From contig NZ_FNNI01000001.1 of assembly GCF_900106955.1 (NCBI RefSeq), positions 496,001-560,000 on the forward strand: DNA of 64,000 nucleotides. Reading direction: 5' to 3'. Numbering within the stretch: position 1 is the stretch's first letter; each line of letters starts with the position of its first letter. The notes below the pieces were generated by a model, which had not been told where the DNA came from, ran no database searches, and saw nothing but the letters and a program-made list of their open reading frames with translations. Source of the DNA: Aidingimonas halophila. Lineage in GTDB: Bacteria > Pseudomonadota > Gammaproteobacteria > Pseudomonadales > Halomonadaceae. Below, piece after piece: positions 37,348 to 46,534 of this stretch. Position numbers and translations under genes: made by a program.

Positions 37348-38366
37348 TGATCTCCATCCAGCGACTCCACCACTTCGGCGATCACGGCAATAGTATCTCC
37401 CATATTGACCAGTGATGGGAAACGCCGGGCAACCAGCAAGCCATCCCGTTCGGCACGATAGATGACAGGGGAAGCCCCGGTACGGGTCATGTCATAGACC
37501 CGAGCGATCGTATCGCCTTGCCGCACCCTGTCACCCAAGCCCAGCGTCAGTTCCAACAAACCGGTGTGCTCACTCTGCACGTAGCAACTGGCATCCGGCA
37601 TATCGACATAGACCTGCGACTCATCGGGCAATTCGATCTCGCCGTCAAGCAGACCATAGTGAATCAAGCAGTTGCTGATACCACGCTCGGTTATGGCCAT
37701 GCGTTCCGGCGTCGTGGATCCACCACCGCCGAGTTCGGTGGCGATGAAAATCTTGCCTTGCGACTCGACCGCCGTATCGAATAACCGCGCCGCATCGAGT
37801 TCGAACATTTTCATGGCATAAGGCGCACCGAACGCCTTGGCCCCCTCAAGCGCCTGACGTTGCTGATCCTTGTCGGGTAACACGTGCGCAGCACCAAAGG
37901 GTAGGATATCCAGCGTGCGGCCGCCGGAATGAAGATCCACGACGATATCGCTCATCGGCACCATGACGCGCGTGAAGTAATCGGCGATCTGCTCGGTCAC
38001 ACCACCGTCGGGGTCGCCGGGAAAGCTGCGGTTGAGGTTACCGTCATCCATTGGCGACGTCCGCGTTCCCGCCATCGCGGCAGGGGTATTCATCATCGGC
38101 ACGATGATGACCCGCCCATGCACTCGCTCTGGCGTCAGGGTATTGGCAAGCTTCAATAGCGCCGTGATGCCTTCGTACTCATCGCCATGATTCCCGCCTG
38201 TCAACAGGGCAGTCGGCCCGCTCCCGTTTTTCACTACCGTCACGGGGATCATCACCGCTCCCCAGGCCGACTCATTGGTCGAGATAGGCAACTTGAGAAA
38301 GCCGTGCTGAATGCCCTCGGCATCGAAATCGACGGTCGCGGAGATCGGGCTGGGTCGCTTGCTCAT
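37344..38366 (-). CDS. doeB: DoeB, N-alpha-acetyl-L-2,4-diaminobutyrate deacetylase
   Basis: Zinc enzyme of the succinylglutamate desuccinylase/aspartoacylase family, 340 aa. Zinc ligands are visible in GGNHGDEYEG (His and Glu) and DLHSGG (His), and a catalytic Glu in IATELGGGG. It removes acetate from the DoeA product to give diaminobutyrate. AAGGAATT precedes ATG 38366. It follows doeA by 28 nt and overlaps doeX. Confidence 0.92.
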   Translation of the reverse strand: MSKRPSPISATVDFDAEGIQHGFLKLPISTNESAWGAVMIPVTVVKNGSGPTALLTGGNHGDEYEGITALLKLANTLTPERVHGRVIIVPMMNTPAAMAGTRTSPMDDGNLNRSFPGDPDGGVTEQIADYFTRVMVPMSDIVVDLHSGGRTLDILPFGAAHVLPDKDQQRQALEGAKAFGAPYAMKMFELDAARLFDTAVESQGKIFIATELGGGGSTTPERMAITERGISNCLIHYGLLDGEIELPDESQVYVDMPDASCYVQSEHTGLLELTLGLGDRVRQGDTIARVYDMTRTGASPVIYRAERDGLLVARRFPSLVNMGDTIAVIAEVVESLDGDQ

Positions 38367-38394
38367 ACGAGAATTCCTTGTCTGGGTACGTGGC

Positions 38395-39594
38395 TCACTT
38401 CACGAACAACTGGCGCGGAAAATCGGCCAGCGTCTCGGCGCCGGTGTCAGTGATCAGAATGCTTTCGGTTATCTCCAGGCCCCAATCATCCATCCACATC
38501 CCCGGCATGAAATGAAAGGTCATGCCAGGCTCGAGAATGGTTTCATCCGAGGGGCGCAGGCTCATGGTCCTTTCGCCCCAATCCGGTGGATAGCTGATAC
38601 CAATGGGATAACCGCAACGGGCACCGCCCCGGTCAAAGCCGTACTTGTCCATGGCGGACCCGAGTGCCATGGCGATATCGGCACAGCGGTTACCCGGCTT
38701 GGCTACGGCGAGCCCGTTGTCGATCCCTTCGAGCAATGCCGATTCCCCGCGCACGAAATCTCGCGGTGGCTTGCCCAGGAATACGGTCCGTGACAACGGC
38801 GCGTGGTATCGCTTGTAACAACCGGCAATCTCGAAGAAGGTGCCCTCGCCTTCACGAAAGGGGGTGTCGTCCCAGGTCAGATGGGGTGCCGCCGCGTCGC
38901 TGCCGGTCGGCAACAGGGGAACAATGGCCGGATAGTCGCCGCCATAAATGGTTCCGTCCGGCGCCGTCCACCCCTCGATCCCGACCCGATAGATCTCGGA
39001 AACCAGCTTGCTCTTGGCCAGCCCCGGCTCGACCATTTCGAGAATCCGCTCATGCATGCACTCGACGATACGAGCTGCAGTACGCATGTAGCTGATCTCT
39101 TGCGGTGATTTGATCGCCCGGCACCAGTTGACCAACGAGTTGGCATCCTGGAAACGGGCATGCGGCAGTTCTTTCAAAAGGCTCAGATATGCCTTGGCAG
39201 AGAAGTAGTAGTTATCCATCTCCATGCCCACGACTCCCAGGTGCCAGCCGCGGTCTGGCATGATGGTCTGGGCGAGGTATTCCATGGGATGCATATCCGG
39301 ATTCTGTACGTAGTAATCCGGGTAATAGGTAATGTTGTCGGCATCCATCCAACAGGTGCGCAACGCGCCATTACTATCCTGGCGCCGACCATACCATACC
39401 GGTTCGCCTTCCAGGCCGAGCAGCACACACTGATGCACATAGAACGACCATCCATCATAACCGGTCAACCAAGCCATATTGGATGGATCGCTGATGATCA
39501 GCACATCAACGCCCTGATTGGCCATTTCCGCACGCACCTTCCAGAGGCGTTGTGCATACTCTTCACGAGTGAAAGGCAGAGTTACCTCGAACAT
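38395..39594 (-). CDS. doeA: DoeA, ectoine hydrolase (M24 peptidase fold)
   Basis: Opens the ectoine ring to N-acetyl-diaminobutyrate, the first step of catabolism. Pita-bread (creatinase/prolidase) fold, 399 aa, the length I know for H. elongata DoeA when ATG 39594 is used. Motifs include MAWLTGYDGWSFYVHQ, GTFFEIAGCYKRYHAPLSRTVF and GMTFHFMPGMW. The usual metal ligands of M24 peptidases are largely missing, as in the family. The first gene of doeABX, divergent from enuR, with the operator cluster in between. The ribosome site is weak. Confidence 0.93.
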   Translation of the reverse strand: MFEVTLPFTREEYAQRLWKVRAEMANQGVDVLIISDPSNMAWLTGYDGWSFYVHQCVLLGLEGEPVWYGRRQDSNGALRTCWMDADNITYYPDYYVQNPDMHPMEYLAQTIMPDRGWHLGVVGMEMDNYYFSAKAYLSLLKELPHARFQDANSLVNWCRAIKSPQEISYMRTAARIVECMHERILEMVEPGLAKSKLVSEIYRVGIEGWTAPDGTIYGGDYPAIVPLLPTGSDAAAPHLTWDDTPFREGEGTFFEIAGCYKRYHAPLSRTVFLGKPPRDFVRGESALLEGIDNGLAVAKPGNRCADIAMALGSAMDKYGFDRGGARCGYPIGISYPPDWGERTMSLRPSDETILEPGMTFHFMPGMWMDDWGLEITESILITDTGAETLADFPRQLFVK

Positions 39595-39710
39595 GAGCCA
39601 CTCGCTGTCACGATGATCATTCAAAACCGGCCCACACCGGTCAGGGAGTGAGCCGAGCCGACTTGCTGCGCACCCTGTCGGGTGAAGGTTTGAAAACGTG
39701 GCGTTATGAA

Positions 39711-39742
39711 TGTCATGATTTACTATAAATGTAATCATGACA
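39711..39742. promoter_or_regulatory. Inverted-repeat operator in doeA-enuR gap
   Basis: TGTCATGATT (39711-39720) and AATCATGACA (39733-39742) are perfect inverted 10-mers separated by 12 nt; the spacer contains TATAAA, a possible -10 element. Placed in the divergent promoter region, it is the likely site for EnuR, or for DoeX. Confidence 0.7.
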
Positions 39743-39809
39743 ATTGCCAGTCAATGTCGTTACGCTGATACTAGCATTGACGCCAAGCCCGCCGTCAAAG
39801 GCTTTATTG

Positions 39810-39823
39810 AATCATGACAATTG
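39810..39823 (+). promoter_or_regulatory. Second copy of operator half-site over enuR start
   Basis: AATCATGACAATTG at 39810-39823 repeats exactly the 14 nt at 39733-39746 (77 nt apart). The copy overlaps the enuR ATG, so binding here would block enuR itself. Confidence 0.6.
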
Positions 39824-41220
39824 ATCTGACGCCCTATCTTTCCGATACCGGGCCGAAATACCTCGCAGTTGCCCGAGCGCTTTCCGAGGCGATACGGCAA
39901 GGCGATTTGTTGCCGGGTACGCGGCTTCCTACGCACCGGCAGCTTGCAGACAGCCTGGAAGTCAGTGTACAGACCATTTCACGGGCTTATGCGCAGGCCG
40001 AGAAAATGGGGTTGGTACAGGCACGCGTGGGCAGCGGCACCTGGATCAATACGCTCGATGACAGTCGTGAGTCGGAATACTTGCGTGGACAGGAACCTCG
40101 CTGGGAAAGCCCGACCATCGACATGTCGATTGCCCATCCAGTATGCCCGCCACTGCACCATATGCGATTCCGAGAAGCCCTGGCACAACTGGCCGAGCAG
40201 GCCAGCCCGGAAGTCATTGCCGCCTGTCGCCCCATTGCCGGGCTGCTACATCAGCGCGAACGCGCCAGCGAATGGCTCGAGACACGCCTCAAGGTGCCTG
40301 GCGATGCTGATGACCGGGTTCTCTGCAACGGCACTGCTCACGGTTTGATGCTGGCGATTGCCACCGTGGTTCAGCACGGAGATATCGTCCTGACCGAAGC
40401 GCTCACCGATCACGGTTTGATCGCATTGTCCCGTACCTTGGGCTTTCAGTTACGCGGCATCGCCATCGATGACGAGGGAATGCTTCCCGATGCACTGGAC
40501 AGGGCCTGCCAACGTTTCCGGCCCCGTGCCGTGTGCCTCACCCCGACACAACTCAACCCGACGGGAGCAACGATGAGCGAGGAACGTCGGGACGCCATCG
40601 CCGAGGTGCTGGCCCGTCATGGCACCTGGCTGATCGAGGATGATGTTCATGCGTTGCTGGAACCGCCGGGACTGACGCCGTTGACGGCACGCATCCCGCG
40701 CCAGGGTTTCCATGTCACCAGCCTGACAAAATCGACCCTCCCGGGTCTGCGCGCCGGTTACCTGACCGTACCACGTGGACAATTGCATCATACGCTGCCA
40801 CGGCTGCGTGCCACAGGCTGGATGGCGACCCCCTTGATGTTCGAATTGGCGCATCTCTGGCTGGCTGACGGGACGGTCGAGGAACTGGCTTCACAACAAC
40901 GGGAACTGCTGGCAGAACGCCAATCGCTGGCAATCCGCATCCTCGGCCATCATCCCCTCGCTGCCCGCCCCAGCAGTCTGCATGTCTGGTTATCTCTACC
41001 GCCGGCCTGGCGGGCCGAGGAACTACAGCAACACGCCGAACAGGAAGGGCTGGCCATCACCACGGCGGTTCCCTTCATGGTCGAACAGTCCCCTGCCCCT
41101 CGCCGTATCCGACTGAGTCTCGGCGGCGAGCAGGACATTCACCGATTGGAAACCGGGCTCGAACGTTTGGCCAGCCTGCTTGACGAAGCCCCACCTCCAA
41201 TGATGCAAATCGTTTACTGA
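39814..41220 (+). CDS. enuR: EnuR, MocR-type (GntR/aminotransferase) regulator
   Basis: Fusion of an N-terminal GntR winged helix (residues 14-77, with LPTHRQLADSLEVSVQTISRAYAQ) and a fold-type I aminotransferase domain. The PLP-binding lysine is Lys306 in TSLTKSTLPGLRAGYL. EnuR proteins repress ectoine genes and are induced when an ectoine metabolite (acetyl-diaminobutyrate or diaminobutyrate) reacts with PLP. The gene is divergent from doeA, and an exact 14-nt repeat covers its start, supporting autoregulation. Confidence 0.9.
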   Translation: MTIDLTPYLSDTGPKYLAVARALSEAIRQGDLLPGTRLPTHRQLADSLEVSVQTISRAYAQAEKMGLVQARVGSGTWINTLDDSRESEYLRGQEPRWESPTIDMSIAHPVCPPLHHMRFREALAQLAEQASPEVIAACRPIAGLLHQRERASEWLETRLKVPGDADDRVLCNGTAHGLMLAIATVVQHGDIVLTEALTDHGLIALSRTLGFQLRGIAIDDEGMLPDALDRACQRFRPRAVCLTPTQLNPTGATMSEERRDAIAEVLARHGTWLIEDDVHALLEPPGLTPLTARIPRQGFHVTSLTKSTLPGLRAGYLTVPRGQLHHTLPRLRATGWMATPLMFELAHLWLADGTVEELASQQRELLAERQSLAIRILGHHPLAARPSSLHVWLSLPPAWRAEELQQHAEQEGLAITTAVPFMVEQSPAPRRIRLSLGGEQDIHRLETGLERLASLLDEAPPPMMQIVY

Positions 41221-41263
41221 GCGACGTACGTGCATCCCACGAGACGACGAGGAAATCAGCAAC

Positions 41264-42199
41264 ATGAAAATTCTGATACACATCGACGACATTGACCAAT
41301 GGCGCGATGCGCTCGCCCGGCGACTGCCCGAAGCCGAGATCGTGACCAGCGAGTCGCAGGCTGCCGAGCGTCAGGGAGCCGACTACCTTGCCGTATGGAA
41401 GCCGAGCGCCGAATTGCTTCAGGAGCAGACATGCCTGAAGGGTATCGTCAACCTGGGCGCCGGTGTGGATGCCTTGCTGAACAACCCCGGATTGCCGCGG
41501 AACGTCCCGATCGTCAAATTGCGCGATGCCGGCATGGGAGAGCTGATCGCCGACTACACTCGCTATGGCGTCTTTCACTTTCAGCGCGACTTCGACCGGT
41601 ATCTGCGTCAGGAAACCACATGTACCTGGCGTGAAGTCCCGGTAGTCGACAAGTCGGAATGGCCCATCGGCGTGCTGGGATTGGGAGCCATTGGACAGCA
41701 CGTCGCCCTTTCGCTCGCCGCCGACGGCTTTCCCGTTCACGGTTGGAGCCGCTCCGCCAAGGACATCGACGGCCTGACCTGCCACCATGGCAGCGAGGGG
41801 CTCTGGGCACTCCTTCGTCAGGTGCGAACCCTGGTTCTGCTGCTGCCCGACACTCCATCGACTCGCGGTATCATCAATACCGAGACTCTGGCTGCACTCC
41901 CTGAAGGTGCCACATTGATCAATCCCGGTCGTGGTGCATTGATCGATGAATCCGCACTGCTGGAGGCACTGGGGCCGGAGGCTCAGGAAGGCCAACTGCG
42001 AGGCGCATTGCTCGATGCCTTCCCGGAAGAACCTTTGCCTGCCGAGAGTGAACTGTGGACGCACCCACGTATTCGGATCACCCCCCACATGGCCGGCCCG
42101 ACGCCCATGGAGGCCGCACTTGACCAGGCCGTCGACGCCATTCGCGCCTGGGAAGCCGGTGAACCGGTCACTACCGTGGATCCCGAAGCAGGCTATTGA
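41264..42199 (+). CDS. ghrA: Glyoxylate/hydroxypyruvate reductase A
   Basis: D-2-hydroxyacid dehydrogenase of 311 aa that reduces glyoxylate and hydroxypyruvate with NADPH. The coenzyme motif GVLGLGAIGQHVA is followed by WSRSAK (a basic residue fits NADPH preference). Catalytic Arg lies in NPGRGALID, Glu in DAFPEEPLP and His in ITPHMAGPT. GAGGAAA lies before the ATG. It is 43 nt downstream of enuR on the same strand but its function is not clearly tied to ectoine. Confidence 0.9.
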   Translation: MKILIHIDDIDQWRDALARRLPEAEIVTSESQAAERQGADYLAVWKPSAELLQEQTCLKGIVNLGAGVDALLNNPGLPRNVPIVKLRDAGMGELIADYTRYGVFHFQRDFDRYLRQETTCTWREVPVVDKSEWPIGVLGLGAIGQHVALSLAADGFPVHGWSRSAKDIDGLTCHHGSEGLWALLRQVRTLVLLLPDTPSTRGIINTETLAALPEGATLINPGRGALIDESALLEALGPEAQEGQLRGALLDAFPEEPLPAESELWTHPRIRITPHMAGPTPMEAALDQAVDAIRAWEAGEPVTTVDPEAGY

Positions 42200-42298
42200 C
42201 GGGTGAGCGTGTCGATAGTCATTCCCTCTACATATCGACATACCTCATGCCATACACTGGTAAGAGAGCACTTACGATAGCTCTACAGGAGGTGCGTC

Positions 42299-42868
42299 AT
42301 GTCTCAGCCGATAGAAACCTATGGTACCGGCGACGTGCTGTTGGTCGTCGACATGCAGAACGACTTCTGTGAAGGTGGTGCCCTGGCCGTCGCCGGTGGG
42401 CATGCCCTGGTTCCCGGGATCAACGCGGAAATCGAGGCTGCCCGCCGGGCTGACGCGCTGATTGTGGCTTCCCGGGACTGGCACCCGATCGGCCATGTCA
42501 GTTTCAGTGACCAGGGCGGTCCCTGGCCGGTCCATTGTGTTCAGGATACGCATGGTGCGGCTTATCATCCCGACCTGGCGCTATCTCCCGACACGATCCG
42601 TGTCAGCAAGGGAACCGCCTTCGACCGGGATGCCTATTCGGCCTTCGATGATACGGGGCTTGCTACCTATCTCCACCAACGTGGAGCCAAACGTATCGTA
42701 GTCTGTGGTCTCGCCCTGGACGTCTGCGTCCGGGCGACCGCCAAGGACGCCGTCGCTGCGGGCTTCACCACCCGGCTATTGGCCCGTTTGAGCGAACCGG
42801 TCGACCCCGAACAACGCCGGCATTGCCATGCCGAACTCTCGTCCGCAGGCTGCGAGGTCGTGGAATGA
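42299..42868 (+). CDS. pncA: Nicotinamidase (PncA type)
   Basis: Isochorismatase-fold amidase of 189 aa converting nicotinamide to nicotinate for NAD salvage. Triad: Asp18 (VVDMQNDF), Lys104 (SKGTAFDRD) and Cys143 (ALDVCV); metal-binding Asp60, His62 and His66 in SRDWHPIGHVSF. AGGAGG precedes the ATG. Its TGA overlaps the pncB start (ATGA), so the two salvage steps are coupled. Confidence 0.93.
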   Translation: MSQPIETYGTGDVLLVVDMQNDFCEGGALAVAGGHALVPGINAEIEAARRADALIVASRDWHPIGHVSFSDQGGPWPVHCVQDTHGAAYHPDLALSPDTIRVSKGTAFDRDAYSAFDDTGLATYLHQRGAKRIVVCGLALDVCVRATAKDAVAAGFTTRLLARLSEPVDPEQRRHCHAELSSAGCEVVE

Positions 42869-44232
42869 CGCCATTGACGCCTATCTCCGTCGCCGATGAC
42901 GATCTGGCACTACTGACCGACCTCTACGAGCTCACGATGCTGCAGGCCTACTGGCACCAGGGCATGCGTGAGCGTTCGGTCTTCAGCTTATACTTCCGCC
43001 ATCTGCCACCCAACCGGCGGTTCATGCTGGCCTGCGGTCAGCAGTATGCTGCCGAGCTGGCGACCCGTTTGCATTTCTCGGATTCAGCAATCGAGCGGCT
43101 GGCCGATACGGGGCTGTTCCGCGATGGCTTCCTGCAGTGGCTGTCGCATTATCGCTTCCGTGGCGATATCTGGACCCTACCGGAAGGCACACCGGTCTTT
43201 CCCAATGAGCCGTTGATGGAAGTCGAAGCCCCGGTCGCTGAAGCCCAGTTGCTGGAAAGCCTGATAATGAATCAAGTTCAACTCGAAACGGTGCTGGCGT
43301 CCAAGGCCGTTCGTCTGGTAATGGCAGCGGAAGGGCGGCCGGTCGTCGATTTCGGCATGCGTCGCATGCACGGCGTGGATGCTGCGGTACGTGGTGTCCG
43401 TGCCTATCGGACGGCGGGGATAGCCGGGACCAGTAATGTGCTGGGGGGCTTGCGCTACGACCTTCCATTGCGAGGGACAATGGCGCATAGCTATGTACTG
43501 GCCCATGATGATGAGCGGGAGGCCTTCCAGCGCTTCGCCGAACTCTATCCCGGCACGACGTTGCTGGTGGATACGCACGATACGCTCGATGGCGTGCGCA
43601 AGGTCATTGCGCTGAAAGATGCACATCCCGACCTTGAGATCGGCGCCATTCGACTCGACTCCGGCGACCTCGGCGATCTCGCTCGTCGGTCACGCCAATT
43701 GCTGGATGACGCCGGCTATCAGCAAATCCGAATCGTCGCCAGCAGTGGGTTGGATGAATACCAGATCCAAACACTCGTCCGGCAAGGAGCCCCCATCGAT
43801 ATCTTCGGTGTCGGAACCGAGATGGGAGCGTCAACCGATGCGCCGGTGCTGGATCTCTCCTATAAACTCGTCGAGTATGCCGGCAAGCCGCGCGTCAAAC
43901 ACTCACCGGGTAAAGTGAACCTGGCCGGACGCAAGCAGGTCTATCGACAGTGTGATGCCAACGGCGAATTCACCGGCGATGTCATCGCCCGGCGGGAAGA
44001 GTATATCAAGGAAGGCACACCGTTACTGGCTCACACGATCGTCAATGGCGAGGTGGATTCAGCCCATATCGCCACACTGGATCAGGCCCGCGATCAGGCC
44101 TGCCGATCGATCTCCTTGCTCCCCGCAACGATGCGGGAACTCACGTCAGAAGACGACGGTCGCAGTAGCGATGACTACCCGGTGACGCTCAGCCAGGCAC
44201 TACAACAGTTGCAGCAGGACGAATGCGCATGA
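42865..44232 (+). CDS. pncB: Nicotinate phosphoribosyltransferase (PncB type)
   Basis: 455 aa enzyme joining nicotinate to PRPP, feeding NAD synthesis. Typical motifs: LTDLYELTMLQAYW at the N-terminus, DFGMRRMHG, AGTSNVLG, and LDSGDLGDLA/VASSGLDEYQI in the barrel. The ATGA overlap with pncA indicates translational coupling; the ORF start at 42823 lies inside pncA and is rejected. An acetyltransferase gene overlaps its end in the same way. Confidence 0.92.
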   Translation: MTPLTPISVADDDLALLTDLYELTMLQAYWHQGMRERSVFSLYFRHLPPNRRFMLACGQQYAAELATRLHFSDSAIERLADTGLFRDGFLQWLSHYRFRGDIWTLPEGTPVFPNEPLMEVEAPVAEAQLLESLIMNQVQLETVLASKAVRLVMAAEGRPVVDFGMRRMHGVDAAVRGVRAYRTAGIAGTSNVLGGLRYDLPLRGTMAHSYVLAHDDEREAFQRFAELYPGTTLLVDTHDTLDGVRKVIALKDAHPDLEIGAIRLDSGDLGDLARRSRQLLDDAGYQQIRIVASSGLDEYQIQTLVRQGAPIDIFGVGTEMGASTDAPVLDLSYKLVEYAGKPRVKHSPGKVNLAGRKQVYRQCDANGEFTGDVIARREEYIKEGTPLLAHTIVNGEVDSAHIATLDQARDQACRSISLLPATMRELTSEDDGRSSDDYPVTLSQALQQLQQDECA

Positions 44233-44732
44233 ACGATGCCGAGACGATTTCTCTCCGCCAAGCCACGGCGCCCGATTGGCCGGCACTGTGGCAAATCATC
44301 GAACCGGTCTTTCGTGCCGGAGAGACTTACGCAATTTCTCCCGATATCCAGGAATCGTCGGCTCGACAGCTCTGGCTCGACGCGCCGACTGCCACGTTCA
44401 TTGCGGAAAACGAGAATGGTGACGCCTTGGGCACCTACTACATCAAACCCAACCAGGCCGGTGGCGGTTCACATGTCTGTAATTGCGGCTACATCGTTGC
44501 ACCGCAGGCACAAGGCATGGGTATCGCGACCCGCATGTGCCTGCACTCCCAGGATGAAGCCAGGCGACTCGGCTTCCATGCCATGCAGTACAACCTCGTC
44601 GTTGCCAGTAATGAAGGGGCCGTGCGGTTATGGCAGAAACTGGGCTTTTCCATCGTCGGCACCCTGCCCGATGCCTTTCATCATCCCGAACTCGGGCTCG
44701 TCGACGCACATGTCATGTACAAACGACTATGA
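44229..44732 (+). CDS. GNAT family N-acetyltransferase
   Basis: 167-residue acetyltransferase with the acetyl-CoA loop QAQGMGIATRMC (Q/R-x-x-G-x-G/A pattern) and a C-terminal ASNEGAVRLWQKLGFSIVGTLPDAF segment, which is usual in GNATs acting on small amines or amino acids. Its start ATG overlaps the pncB stop (ATGA), giving a three-gene coupled unit pncA-pncB-GNAT. Whether it acts in NAD metabolism is unknown. Confidence 0.85.
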   Translation: MNDAETISLRQATAPDWPALWQIIEPVFRAGETYAISPDIQESSARQLWLDAPTATFIAENENGDALGTYYIKPNQAGGGSHVCNCGYIVAPQAQGMGIATRMCLHSQDEARRLGFHAMQYNLVVASNEGAVRLWQKLGFSIVGTLPDAFHHPELGLVDAHVMYKRL

Positions 44733-44740
44733 ACGTTGCG

Positions 44741-45301
44741 TCAGTCGAGCAAGGCGTTGAACTGCTTGATCCACTCGGGGTGCGCCGGCCATGCCGGGGC
44801 AGTCACCAACTTGCCGGAAGTGACGGCCTGATCGACGGCGATCTCGGCATAATCTCCCCCTGCCAACCGGACTTCCGGCGCGCAGGCAGGATACGCCGAC
44901 ACCCGATGACCTTCCAGCGACACTGCCGCTGCCAATAACTGAGCGGCATGACAGATGGCCGCCACAGGTTTGTCACTGTCAATGAAGTAGCGCACCATTT
45001 CCAGCACACGCTCATTGAGCCTGAGATACTCCGGCGCTCGACCGCCGGGAAGTACCAGTCCGTCGTAGTCGCCCGGCTCCACCTCGGTGAACGTGGCATT
45101 GAGGGTGAACCTGTGCCCCGGCTTCTCGGTATACGTCTGATCACCCTCAAAATCATGAATGGCAGTCTTGACGCTGTCGCCCTCGCGCTTCTCGGGGCAG
45201 ATGGCATGCACATCATGCCCCATGGCCTGAAGTGCCTGGAAAGGCACCATGATTTCGTAATCCTCGACAAAGTCTCCAGCGATCAGTAGTAACTTGGCCA
45301 T
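44741..45301 (-). CDS. DJ-1/PfpI family protein
   Basis: 186-residue alpha/beta protein. The nucleophile elbow [10 protein letters not shown] holds the conserved Cys, and a Glu-containing loop and [12 protein letters not shown] are as in the PfpI group. Family activities are glyoxalase-type or intracellular protease; which is not predictable. It is convergent with the GNAT gene, with 8 nt between. Confidence 0.87.
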   Translation of the reverse strand: MAKLLLIAGDFVEDYEIMVPFQALQAMGHDVHAICPEKREGDSVKTAIHDFEGDQTYTEKPGHRFTLNATFTEVEPGDYDGLVLPGGRAPEYLRLNERVLEMVRYFIDSDKPVAAICHAAQLLAAAVSLEGHRVSAYPACAPEVRLAGGDYAEIAVDQAVTSGKLVTAPAWPAHPEWIKQFNALLD

Positions 45302-45509
45302 GATGCACTCCTTGTGTCTCCAATGCCGTTATACGGCGATGTTTAACCATAGCGTAGCCGAGCCAGGCAAACGCGCAATGGCACATCCAATCGGCCGAGG
45401 TGATATCCCATCAGCGAAATTCATTATGAGCCAAAAGATTTAGCCGCTACAGTGCAGGGCTCGCCTCATAGGCCGGAATCACCATCAATGCCACACGAAG
45501 GGAGTCGTC

Positions 45510-46436
45510 ATGCTAGGTGGCCTGTTGCTCGTGCTATTGCCACTGATCCTAGGTTACATGGTGCCTATCCGTCATCACGGCGTCATGATGAGCATCAACC
45601 ATTCCGTCAATGCTTCGATCTATTTGATCCTGATGCTGATGGGGATCAGTCTGGCAGGAATGGATGACCTCTTGCCCCAACTCTCGCGCATGGGCGGGAA
45701 GGCCCTGACTCTCTTTGTACTGACGACATGCAGCAACCTGTTAGCACTATGGTGGCTGTCTCGCCGGTTGGCATGGCGTGTCGAGGACTCGCCCATTGTC
45801 AAGGACGCACCAACCAGCAAGCTGACGGCCATGTGGGGGTCATTGAGCCTGGTTGGCGTCGTGATACTCGGGATCGGACTGGGGGTTCTGCTCACGACGT
45901 TCAAGATGCCTTTCGGTCCTGATATCGCCGAGATCATCGCGGAATGGGTACTCTACGTCCTGCTGGCCCTGATCGGTTGTCAGCTCAGGAATTCCGGCAT
46001 GTCACTCAAGCAGATACTGCTCAACCGGTATGGATTGATGATTGCCGTCACGCTTGCCGCCAGTTCGCTGGTGGCAGGCCTGATCGCGGCACCGCTGCTT
46101 GCCCTGTCATGGAACGAGGGACTGGCCATGGCCGCCGGGTTCGGATGGTATTCGCTGTCAGGCATTCTGATCGGTGACCAACTCGGGGCATTGATGGGGG
46201 GCGTGGCCTTCTTCAATGACCTGGCAAGAGAGCTGCTCGCCTTTATTCTCATCCCATTGCTGATTCACCGCATGACCCCCTTGGCAATTGGCTACGGCGG
46301 GGCGACGTCCATGGATTTCACCTTACCGGTCATCCAGCAACATGGCGGCGTCGCCTGTGTTCCAGTAGCCGTCGTCAGCGGTTTTATTCTCTCGTTGCTC
46401 TCTCCACCGCTGATTCTGTTTCTGTTGGCGCTTTAA
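45510..46436 (+). CDS. lysO: LysO/YbjE-type lysine exporter (DUF340)
   Basis: Inner-membrane protein of 308 aa with about eight hydrophobic segments. Motifs closely match E. coli LysO, which exports L-lysine: LMGISLAGMDDL, AGFGWYSLSGILI, AFFNDLARELLAFILIPLLI and GATSMDFTLPVIQ. A GGGAGTC site precedes the ATG. Probably protects against excess lysine or analogues such as thialysine. It stands alone upstream of baeS. Confidence 0.9.
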   Translation: MLGGLLLVLLPLILGYMVPIRHHGVMMSINHSVNASIYLILMLMGISLAGMDDLLPQLSRMGGKALTLFVLTTCSNLLALWWLSRRLAWRVEDSPIVKDAPTSKLTAMWGSLSLVGVVILGIGLGVLLTTFKMPFGPDIAEIIAEWVLYVLLALIGCQLRNSGMSLKQILLNRYGLMIAVTLAASSLVAGLIAAPLLALSWNEGLAMAAGFGWYSLSGILIGDQLGALMGGVAFFNDLARELLAFILIPLLIHRMTPLAIGYGGATSMDFTLPVIQQHGGVACVPVAVVSGFILSLLSPPLILFLLAL

Positions 46437-46534
46437 CAGCACCTGGAGGCATGCATTTTCCTTGCACATTGAATGACCAATGGCTGCATATCGATCAGGT
46501 AGACTCGTATCTGCTTTGTTCTCCGGAGGTCTCA

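Noticed and set aside
41075-42241. 388-codon minus-strand ORF opposite ghrA
   Set aside because: The plus strand encodes a full GhrA with catalytic residues; the antisense has no recognisable domain.
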